From Sycon ciliatum (taxonomy: Eukaryota; Porifera; Calcarea; Leucosolenida; Sycettidae), in contig NC_088647.1 in the NCBI RefSeq assembly GCF_964019385.1, forward strand, positions 1,899,985-1,963,984: DNA of 64,000 nt. Direction: 5' to 3'. The translations under genes and the position numbers were made by a program. This document shows, in pieces, positions 41,492-52,216 of this stretch (the first letter of the stretch is position 1; each line of letters starts with the position of its first letter). The notes under the pieces were generated by a model, which saw only the letters and a program-made list of their open reading frames with translations, was not told the DNA's origin and ran no database searches.

Positions 41492-44400
41492 CGTCAGAAC
41501 AGATAGCCATATCACAGGACAGCACAACACATGGCTATCCTGAATACCTATAGCCACCTCTATTCAACATATTCATGCAAGACCCGACAACACTGATCTT
41601 CAACTAAATAAGACTATGGTGCACTTGCCTTGCAATATCTTCTGAATGGTCTCGTGTCACTGATGCTGGAGGCATGTTCAATTGTACCTGTGCAGAAAAT
41701 AATGGAAAGTCGAAACAGTAGAGACCCACTTTTTAAAAATCATATTCATCATCCACCTTTTTTGGGCGCGTTTTGGAAGAATGCTACTAATTGCTCATGG
41801 CCCAGGCCAGCAATCATACCACGGACGTTAAAACAACTCCCAGATGTCCGTGTTCCCTGGCCATGCTCACAGTTTGGGCCGAAAACACACTCTGGGCAGA
41901 CTACAAACCCACACGCAACACCACATAGAGCAACAGAGAGCAGAGAACTGACCAACTCGTGTTTTCCTTCGATATAATCACGTGTTTTCACCAGCATTTC
42001 CCCAATCATTATTTGTAATTGGTAGTATTTTGAAGGAGCAAAACTCATTGTCTAGCACACATGTAGCATACATCATGCAAATTGCCCAAAATCCGCCCCA
42101 AAATTTTTTCGCCATTTTTAGAACCAGTGAGTTTGCAATTACATGTACAATTGTTCGCAAAGCATTGGGGCCACCTCCATTATACCGACGGTTGAAGTTT
42201 GATTTCACGCTGGTTAATTTTCGCGTTATGCACTTCTCGCGGAAATAGGGAACATTTATCTGCTGTGAACATTAGGCAGCTTAAAGTGGACAATAGTCAA
42301 TTCAGGAATTGTGCAACAGAAGGCTGTAAGTGATCCTAATCAGATTTTTTATCTAGATTTTAGATTGTATTATTCGTATAACACGAGGAATCCCGTTCAA
42401 CTACACACAAGTTGCTGGTTGTACTTATTTATGAAACTGACCTCCTTAAGTCCAAGTCTCTTTACTGCGGTTCAATTTAAAATAACACTACATTTTTCGG
42501 GCTTGGCCCATCATCAGGGCACTTGAACCAAAGAATGACCAAGAATGGCGGCATGGCTATAGAGCTGCATTGCTATAGGGCTGCATGCTTCAGACCTGGT
42601 ACTGCAAATAGCAGGCCGTGGCCAGACCCCATGCACCTGTCCAGTGTTGTACGAGTGTGAGGGACCAAGCAGTATCATCATCAGCAACAGCAGCACACGC
42701 ACGGTTCAATAACCAAATAATTGAACACTTCCTCCTTCTCCAACTGACAACCGCTCTATTCGTGCAGCTGCTATTCATAGCAACTGATAGTTTGTCAGTT
42801 GACTAACCTCCTTTTCTCCGCCTATAAAAAAAATATGAAAATGATTCTCATACTTCACACTACCACATTGGGCTCTTGACCGATCCAAACTCTGCACTCA
42901 TGTCAAAAACACCACAGCGAGGACAATTCCGGTATATAGATTGATACTGACAATGTATTGGATTCCATTATGGCCGAGTCGTCGCTACTTCTTCTCAAAA
43001 TGATTTTCGTTGTATGAAGTCTGAACTGAAAGGAGTCGCACCGTGCCTCATATGTTCATTTCTTCTTTCTCTGCATCTTTCCACATCTCCATTCCATTCA
43101 GCCATTGTCTATCATTGCACATAGAGTACACATCACCAATCAGAGTGGTTTCCTGCCCGCATTTCGTCTCTATTGAACTTCTCACATGGTATGTGTACCA
43201 CAACATCATCCGGTGTATCAAAAGTCAAAACACACTCTCACAAGTGTGTGTACAATGCTGGTCTATGAATGCATCAGATCAATCACCGGAAACAAACCTG
43301 GCTGATGTCCTCACAGAGTGTGATGAGATCATAGCTTGTAATCTACAGGTGATGATGTCATCATATGCACACATTACTTGGGATACTGCCAAACATGCCA
43401 ATGTGATTCTTTATCTAGACCGGCTCACGTCGTACACTTAAACAAATCCGCTAGTTCCCTTCAATGACATCAATGACATCAATTGCATAACCTTCATAAA
43501 CTTTCCCCCGATCAAGCGGATGTTTATAAAACTATGTTACCCACCTCATTTTGACTAGATCAACACCACACCAGTCACATTTTACAAACCTTTCCCTTAC
43601 CACCCGGCTGCTATTGTTTCCATGCTGAACCCGGTCGAAATGGCTATCTTGAAGAGATTCCTGTCGAGATCTGGCATGGAATGTGTGAAAACATTACACG
43701 GAGGGTACTACCGTATTCAAAATTTGCTCTCGCCGGCCAGGAAACGGAGAACCAATATACTCCGCCAATAGTGCTTACAATATTATTCCCTCGCGGAAAT
43801 GACCACCACTAGAAGTTGAAATAACTCTGCAGGAAAGACATCTGCCAGATGCAAACAAAAGGTACAGTGAAAATACATCAACTTGACCTAGTGTGATTTC
43901 CGTAGTTTAAGTCGTACTATATCGTATTTGTCGGAGAATAGTGCGCACTTTAGATGCACTTTTTAAGCCTCCAGACCACAGGTTTCAAAGTGAATACGAA
44001 AATGCAATCACTTAAATAAAAGTAGTGTTAATCAAACTGTTGCGGTAATGCTTTTATATTTAAAGAAAAGTACAGCTCATCTTTTCTAACAACATGTCAT
44101 TGTTTAAGCTCAAAAGGCCATGTGTTGCTTCAGATATGCCTACTGCATGGTTAGACTAAAGGCTCTTTCAGGCACAATATCATCATTAGCAACCGTTATA
44201 AACGTATACACCTCCATACTCATTACTCACTCTGCTTTCAATGCAAACATTCTCAATGATCAAAACAAGTAAAATGGTTCAGAACTGGACAATTCACATC
44301 CCAATGGCTGTTAACTAAGGCCATCTGATAATTATACTGAATCACCTAGTCAACAACTCAATGCAATGGAAAACATCCGGTTCTGAACAGAGAGAAAAGC

Positions 44401-44569
44401 TTTTGCGGAAGGACACAAAAGCCTGTTGATCAGTGACAGCCAATATGGCTAAAGTTTTGCAGAATCTTTGAATCTGACCAACATGAAAGATGATTTTCTT
44501 GGATTGCATGGCTACCGATCTTTCCTAATTTTGAAATACAATTTGTCTACAACCTTTTCTCAATACATG
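41492..44569 (+). repeat. 3.1-kb repeat unit 9 (3078 bp, uninterrupted)
   Basis: With no insertion, this is a good reference for the basic unit. It contains all stations in order and the CCAAACTCTGCACTCATG middle variant. A frame of 132 residues (43043-43441) contains the stretch LADVLTECDEIIACNLQVMM, recurring in many units but broken by stops or frameshifts in several. It is treated as non-coding. Confidence 0.9.
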
Positions 44570-47500
44570 CGTCAGAACAGATAGCCATATCATCACAGGA
44601 CAGCACAACACATGGCTATCCTGAATACCTATAGCCACCTCTATTCATCATATTCATGCAGGACCCGACAACACTGATCTTCAACTAAATAAGACTATGG
44701 TGCACTTGCCTTGCAATATCTTCTGAATGGTCTCGTGTCACTGATGCTGGAGGCATGTTCAATTGTACCTGTGCAGAAAATAATGGAAAAATCGAAACAG
44801 TAGAGACCCACTTTTTAAAAATCATATTCATCATCCACCTTTTTTGGGCGCGTTTTGGAAGAATGCTACTAATTGCTCATGGCCCAGGCCAGCAATCATA
44901 CCACGGACGTTAAAACAACTCCCAGATGTCCGTGTTCCCTGGCCATGCTCACAGTTTGAGCCAAAAACACACTCTGGGCAGACTACAAACCCACACGCAA
45001 CACCACATAGAGCAACAGAGAGCAGAGAACTGACCAACTCGTGTTTTCCTTCGATTTAATCATGTGTTTTCACCAGCATTTCCCCCATCATTATTTGTAA
45101 TTGGTAGTATTTTGAAGGAGCAAAACCCCATTGTCTAGCACACATGTAGCATACACAATGCAAATTGCCCAAAATCCGCCCCAAAATTTTTTCGCCATTT
45201 TTAGAACCAGTGAGTTTGCAATTACATGTACAATTGTTCGCAAAGCATTGGGGCCACCTCCATTATACCGACGGTTGAAGTTTGATTTCACGCTGGTTAA
45301 TTTTCGCGTAAAGCACTTCTCGCGGAAATAGGGAACATTTATCTGCTGTGAATATTAGGCAGCTTAAAGTGGACAATAGTCAATTCAGGAATTGTGCAAC
45401 AGAAGGCTGTAAGTGATCCTAATCAGATTTTTTATTCAGATTTTAGATTGTATTATTCGTATAACACGAGGAATCCCGTTCACATACACACAAGTTGCTG
45501 GTTGTACTTATTTATGAAACTGACCTCCTTAAGTCCAAGTCTCTTTACTGCGGTTCAATTTAAAATAACACTACATTTTTCGGGCTTGGCCCATCATCAG
45601 GGCACTTGAACCAAAGAATGACCAAGAATGGCGGCATGGCTATAGAGCTGCATTGCTATAGGGCTGCATGCTTCAGACCTGGTACTGCAAATAGCAGGCC
45701 GTGGCCAGACCCCATGCACCTGTCCAGTGTTGTACGAGTGTGAGGGACCAAGCAGTATCATCATCAGCAACAGCAGCACACGCACGGTTCAATAACCAAA
45801 TAATTGAACACTTCCTCCTTCTCCAACTGACAACCGCTCTATTCGTGCAGCTGCTATTCATAGCAACTGATAGTTTGTCAGTTGACTAACCTCCTTTTCT
45901 CCGCCTATAAAAAAATATGAAAATGATTCTCATACTTCACACTACCACATTGGGCTCTTGACCGATCCAAACTCTGCACTCATGTCAAAAACACCACAGC
46001 GAGGACAATTCCGGTATATAGATTGATACTGACAATGTATTGGATTCCATTATGGCCAAGTCGTCGCTACTTCTTCTCAAAATGATTTTCGTTGTATGAA
46101 GTCTGAACTGAAAGGAGTCGCACCGTGCCTCATATCACATATGTATGATTTCTTCTTTCTCTGCATCTTTCCACATCTCCATTCCATTCAGCCATTGTCT
46201 ATCATTGCACATAGAGTACACATCACCAATCAGAGTGGTTTCCTGCCCGCATTTCGTCTCTATTGAACTTCTCACATGGTATGTGTACCACAACATCATC
46301 CGGTGTATCAAAAGTCAAAACACACTCTCACAAGTGTGTGTACAATGCTGGTCTATGAATGCGTCAGAATAATCACCGGAAACAAACCTGGCTGATGTCC
46401 TCACAGAGTGTGAAGAGATCATAGCTTGTAATCTACAGGTGATGATGTCATCATATGCACACATTACTTGGGATACTGCCAAACATGCCAATATGATTCT
46501 TTATCTAGACCGGCTCACGTCGTACACTTAAACAAATCCGCTAGTTCCCTTCAATGACATCAATGACATCAATTGCATAACCTTCATAAACTTTCCCCCG
46601 ATCAAGCGGATGTTTATAAAACTATGTTACCCACCTCATTTTGACTAGATCAACACCACACCAGTCACATTTTACAAAGATTTCCCTTACTACCCGGCTG
46701 CTATTGTTCCCATGCTGAACCCGGTCGAAATGGCTATCTTGAAGAGATTCCTGTCGAGATCTGGCATGGAATGTGTGAAAACATTACACGGAGGGTACTA
46801 CCGTATTCAAAATTTGCTCTCGCCGGCCAGGAAACGGAGAACCAATATACTCCGCCAATAGTGCTTACAATATTATTCCCTCGCGGAAATGACCACCACT
46901 AGAAGTTGAAATAACTCTGCAGGAAAGACATCTGCCAGATGCAAACAAAAGGTACAGTGAAAATACATCAACTTGACCTAGTGTGATTTCCGTAGTTTAA
47001 TTCGTACTATTATCGTATTTGTCGGAGAATAGTGCGCACTTTAGATGCACTTTTTAAGCCTCCAGACCACAGGTTTCAAAGTGAATACGAAAATACAATC
47101 ACTTAAATAAAAGTAGTGTTAATCAAACTGTTGCGGTTATGCTTTTATATTTCAAGAAAAGTACAGCTCATCTTTTCTAACAACATGTCATTGTTTAAGC
47201 TCAAAAGGCCATGTGTTGCTTCAGATATGCCTACTGCATGGTTAGACTAAAGGCTCTTTCAGGCACAATATCATCATTAGCAACCGTTATAAACGTATAC
47301 ACCTCCATACTCATTACTCACTCTGCTTTCAATGCAAACATTCTCAATGATCAAAACAAGTAAAATGGTTCAGAACTGGACAATTCACATCCCAATGGCT
47401 GTTAACTAAGGCCATCTGATAATTATACTGAATCGCCTAGTCAACAACTCAATGCAATGGAAAACATCCGGTTCTGAACAGAGAGAAAAGCTTTTGCGGA

Positions 47501-47660
47501 AGGACACAAAAGCCTGTTGATCAGTGACAGCCAATATGGCTAAAGTTTTGCAGAATCTTTGCATCTGACCAACATGAAAGATGATTTTCTTGGATTGCAT
47601 GGCTACCAATCTTTCCTAATTTTGAAATACAATTTGTCTACAACCTTTTCTCAATACATG
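44570..47660 (+). repeat. 3.1-kb repeat unit 10 (3091 bp), near-twin of unit 9
   Basis: Identity to unit 9 is very high along the whole length, with only isolated substitutions and 1-12-bp indels (for example CATATCACATATGTATG at 46132 where unit 9 has CATATGTTC). One substitution turns the 132-residue frame of unit 9 into a stop at 46370. The pair represents a recent tandem duplication. Confidence 0.9.
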
Positions 47661-48560
47661 CGTCAGAACAGATAGTCATATCATCACAGGACAGCACAAC
47701 ACATGGCTATCCTGAATACCTTTAGCCACCTCTATTCATCATATGCATGCAAGACCTGACAGCACTGATCTTCAACTAAATAAGACAGTGGAGCCCTTGC
47801 CTTGCAATATCTTCTGAATGGTCTCGTTTTACTGATGCTGGAGGCATGTTCAATTGTACCTGTGAGAAAAATAGTGAAAGTCGAAAAAGTAGAGACCAAC
47901 TTCTCAAAAATCATATTTATTATCCACCTTTTTTGGGTGAGTTTTGGCAGAATGCTGCTCCTTGTTCATGATCCAGGCCAGCAATCATACCAAAGAAGAG
48001 TGTAACATTTACAACTGCCAGATGTCCGTGTGTCCTGGCCATGCTCACAGTTTGAGCCCAAACCACACTCTTTCCAGACTACAAACCCACATGCAACACC
48101 ACATAGATCAACAGAGAGCAGAGAACCAGCTGGCCAGCTCGTGTTTTCCTTCGATTTATTCACCGTGTTTTCACCAGTATTTCCCCCATAGTAGTTTGAA
48201 TATGGTAAAATTTTGAAGGAGCAAAAGCTCATTGTCTAGTAGCATACTCAGCAGATTATGAATTTTCGCCCAAAATTCGCCTCACAAATTTTGCTGTGTC
48301 TTAGAACCAGTGAGTTTACAACCGCAAAAGTCCGCGAAGCATTGAGGCCACATACGTTATACCTACGGTTGAAGTTTGATTTCACGCTGGTGAATATACA
48401 CATAATGCTCTTCTTGCGGAAATAGGGAACATTAATCTGTTGCGAAAGTTAGGCAGCTTACAGTAGACATGGTCACTTGAGGAATTGTGCAACAGAAGGC
48501 AGTAAGTGATCCCAAACAGATTTTTCATTCATATTTTATTCAGATTTCAGATTTCTTATT

Positions 48561-49165
48561 TATCTCTTAATTTGCTGGTCAAAAATCCTATATATAGGAT
48601 TTGAAAATGTGTGCCTTTTATGCCGTTGTTATTGGTCATCACGACCAATAACAACGGCATAATGGTTTTCATGGTAGTTGTAAATATGTTTGAGGCATGA
48701 ATGTGTGCATTTTAGATTCATAGGGCGATAATATTTCTGATGAATACCCATTTTCAGCAATAATTGGAAATTTGAGCATAATTGTTCAGCTGCTGTTATG
48801 GAAAGGACTGAAGCAGTGAATGTGCAGAAGAACATTGCAGGTGTGGCACGGGGTGGTTTCATGACGACATATCGCACATGCCGTCATGAAACTACCCGTT
48901 TTAAGGATAAAACAAGGTCCAATAAAATCTCAAATCCTATATATAGGATTCGAAAAATAGGGCACAGGCCTTAGTAATATTGAGCAAGGAGATGAGCCTG
49001 AGATGTTAGTGTTTGAAAAAATTATCTTATTCAACTCTCGATATCTACTAAGACCTATCAAGGAAGAATTGGTCACATACGTTTTGCTATTCTCATGCCA
49101 CACCCATTTTGAGTTGAAAAATATGACCAAAATCCTATATATAGGATTTAGCAAATTAAGAGATA
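48561..49165. mobile_element. 605-bp palindrome-rich TIR element
   Basis: TATCTCTTAATTTGCT (48561-48576) and its complement (49150-49165) bound the segment. The 18-bp perfect palindrome AATCCTATATATAGGATT occurs three times, just inside each end (48584-48601 and 49132-49149) and at about 48932. Two further inverted repeats lie inside: GCCGTTGTTATTGGT with its complement across a few bases (48623-48661), and GTTTCATGACG with its complement (48857-48893). No protein frame is convincing. The host site is near CTTATATATCGGGAGG, but the duplicated bases are ambiguous. Confidence 0.75.
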
Positions 49166-50716
49166 TATCGGGAGGAATTCCGGTGACATAAAAACAAGTT
49201 GCTGATTGTACTTATTTGTGAAACTTCACTTCTCAACTCAAAAACTGTCTCTTTACTGCGGTTCCAATTTTATATCACAATAAATTTTTCGGGGTCGGCC
49301 CATCATCAGGGTACTTACACCAAGAATCGCGGTATGGCTACATGGCTACAAATTAAAATTGCACTAAATGTTTCGGGCCTGGCCCATCATTAGGGTACTT
49401 ATTACATGTACAACCAAAAAATGACCAAGATTGGCGACATGGCTATAGTGTTGCATTGCTATAAGGCTGCATGCTTCAGACCTGGCACTGCAAAGAGCAG
49501 ACTGTGGCCAGACCCCATGCACCAGTCCAGTCTTGTACAAGTGTGAGGGACCCAGTAGTGTCATCATCAGCAACAGCAGCACACGCACAGTTCAATAACC
49601 AAATAATTGAACACTTCCTTCTTCTCCAACTGACAACCACTCTATTCGGGCAGCTGCTATTCATAGCAACTGAATAGAATGGTTTGTCAGTCTCCGAATA
49701 TGAAAACAAATAATATTTGAAAGTTATTATGCGTAACCAAGAACACACACAAGCCTAATGAACAAAGAAATGAGAAGAATGGGAAGAATGGGAAGGCTAC
49801 AATGGTTACATCTTCATAGCATAATTGGTCACTGTCCCATACTTCTTGTAGTCTAGTAGCAGCACACACACTTTTGTTGTATGAGGTCAGCTGCTAAAAG
49901 CCCATCTTACACCTTAGTCTCACACAACAATGCTCATTTTTTCTTTTCTCTGAATCTTCACATCTCCATTCCATTCAACCATTGTCTATCTTTGCACATA
50001 CACTTCAGAGTGCACATCACCAATCAGAGTGATTCCCTGCCTGCATCTTGTCTCAATGCAGAATTGAACCTCTCACATGGTATGTGTACCACAACATATC
50101 AAAAGTCAACAAAAGTCAAAACACACTCTCATAAGTGTGTGTACAATGTGTCAGAACAATCACCAGAAGCAAACCTTGCCGTTGTCCTCACAGAGTGTGA
50201 ATAGATCATAGCTTGTAAGCTATTGGTAATGAGGTCATCATATGCACACACAGAGCAACGAATACAAGTTATGGCAAGTGGATTAGAGGAACGGCCATGT
50301 TCATGGTTGACAAAGACATCTATGGACATGTTCATAGCAGAAAATGCGGTAGTAGCATCAGCAGCAGTACTAGCAGCAGTAGCAGCAACAACATCAAACA
50401 ACGCAACACCTTTTTACTTACACTTACCGAGTCACTAGCATATTTCTCGTCTCGCGAATAGGACTTTTCATTCCAGAAGTGGTTCAACAACGCATGCTAC
50501 CTCCTACTCAGTCACCAACATCACATGGAGCAGACACCCCAGCAGTCCGCAGACAACAATCTCCTGAGATAACCAAGAACAGGTTCAAAATACAAGATAT
50601 AAATACATCACAAAATTACACAGTACATGTACAAAACTTTGCATCCTTTACTAGTGTCTTTCTAGTGTGCTTCTAGTGTCCTTCGAGTTACGCCAGAAGA
50701 AAAGAGAAACGAGAAT

Positions 50717-50993
50717 TTAATGTATATCCTCCACAACACTGGTGTTGGTCAAAGTGCTGATCTCATTGTAGTAGTAGGGTCCAGACGACAGGCTATGCTT
50801 AAGACACAGCAGTGCAGTGCTACTAATATTATCAAATAAGACTGTTAGGTCTTGGTTACTGGGAGACTTGGTCAGCCAGGGTATTAACAAAATGGTGCAA
50901 AAGAACACGCTAAAGCCACCCTGGAAGACTTGACGATAGCCAAAGCGCTTGACCAGACGTGGGTAAAAGATAAGCTGCATGATCATTCTATAG
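50717..50993 (-). pseudogene. MFS transporter-like exon fragment
   Basis: On the minus strand the frame reads MIMQLIFYPRLVKRFGYRQV, then a hydrophobic helix (GGFSVFFCTILLIPWLTKSP), a polar loop, and CLKHSLSSGPYYYNE, ending at TAA 50717-50719. The loop R-x-G-x-R-x-x-F before a helix resembles cytoplasmic loops of major facilitator superfamily permeases. The segment begins just after a minus-strand AG, where the companion module sequence (GGCAGCTATAG) is shared with copy 1. Only about 90 residues exist, with no partner exons. It may be a captured or relic exon. Assignment is by motif resemblance, not alignment. Confidence 0.45.
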
Positions 50994-51060
50994 CTGCCAA
51001 TCGCCCTAGCGTATGCCATGTACTTTGCCTACAACCTGTTCACAACCCTTCATGTCACTG

Positions 51061-51236
51061 CAGGGATGTCCGGCTGGTTCGCCTATGGCCCGACCACGTT
51101 ATCGCCCCACCACGACCAGAATGCAGGAGTTTGCACCCTAATTTCAATATTTTCACAGGGAGACCCGTTCCCTCAACCCCCTCCCACCCCCCCCCCCTTC
51201 GGCCGGACCACCTCCAACGCTGGTGCTACGCGCCTG
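51061..51236. mobile_element. 176-bp element with CAGG...CCTG ends and 5-bp duplication
   Basis: The insertion lies between two copies of CACTG (51056-51060 and 51237-51241). Module copy 1 shows the site empty (CATGCACTGTTACATAC, 12620-12636). The right end, GTGCTACGCGCCTG, matches the ends of the element at 38592-38982, and CTTCGGCCGGACCACCTCC is shared with it. It contains a C-run of more than ten bases. Confidence 0.75.
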
Positions 51237-52024
51237 CACTGTTACATACCACTGGTCTGACAGGGGTGCATGCATGAGAACAGATAGCTGTAGCTACCTC
51301 TATTCATCATATGCATGTCTTACCAAGGATGTGCATAACAAGAACACTTATATGGCTGGAGATTGGTGCACTTGCCTGTTCAATATACCTGTGTGTGATC
51401 TGATGGCATTGCCGGCAATGAGGTGATGGATGGAGAACCTGGATGGACACTTCAGCTTCACTGTTTAGGGAATAATGTGAACAAAAGACAAAGCAGACTG
51501 ATTGAACTTACCAACATGCTAAGCTACAAGCTTGCTCTGACTTCAACACAACTGCTCTCATAGAGTGTGAACGTGATGAAAATGACACGGGTGGATTAGT
51601 TGAAGTCATCTGCCAAATATGAAACGTCAAAAGTAAGAGAGGTTATCTTTACACGGGCAACAACCACAGGTCTTCACACACAGAATGAAAATTAGCCTAT
51701 CACTTTTTATGGAAGACAAAGCAAACTTGGCCAATCGCAGAGGAAGAGAAAGATCCTCAAATCATTGAATGCCCCAAAAGTGATTTTCGAGCATACTTCT
51801 GTGTCCAGAAGCTACAAGACCATCAGCCATTTGAAATCCTGGCTTCCTTCAATCCAAGAATCTGATATTCGGAAACAGTCAAAAGATTAAAAGTGAAAAT
51901 TCCTGAACATGGAGCAACTAGCAGCCCAAAGAGACTTTTTCTACAACTCATTGTACAACCAGCTAAGAGTAGAGCCCACACGCTCTCTTCCATCAAAACT
52001 GCAAAAGTCAAACTCATTTCACAA

Positions 52025-52216
52025 TTGTTATTCCAACGTTTCGACAAATTGCCTTCATCAGGTTCACAATGATGTGCAAGCTCCCAAACCAGCATTGATA
52101 AAGGCCAACTCCCCTGTCAGTAAGAGGGTGTGTGAAGCAGCACGAAAAGAGTTCAGCTAACAGCGCTAACATCGACTATCAGTGGAGATGACTGCAGCTG
52201 AGGTGAAAACACTCTT
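52025..52216 (-). mobile_element. 5'-truncated retroposon fragment with 13-bp duplication
   Basis: ACTCATTTCACAA occurs at 52012-52024 and 52217-52229, and module copy 1 has this sequence once. A long duplication fits target-primed insertion. On the minus strand the 192 bp end in CTGATGAAGGCAATTTGTC followed by GAAACGTTGGAATAACAA, a motif I associate with 3' ends of invertebrate retroelements. The frame on the plus strand (NVSTNCLHQVHNDVQAPK) is incidental or antisense. Confidence 0.55.

Noticed and set aside
52035-52061. Second hammerhead-like core on the minus strand (CTGATGA ... GAAAC)
   Set aside because: An extra A follows CTGATGA, stem II contains a wobble pair, and no suitable stem III with a UH cleavage site follows. 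The motif is better explained as a retroelement 3' end.
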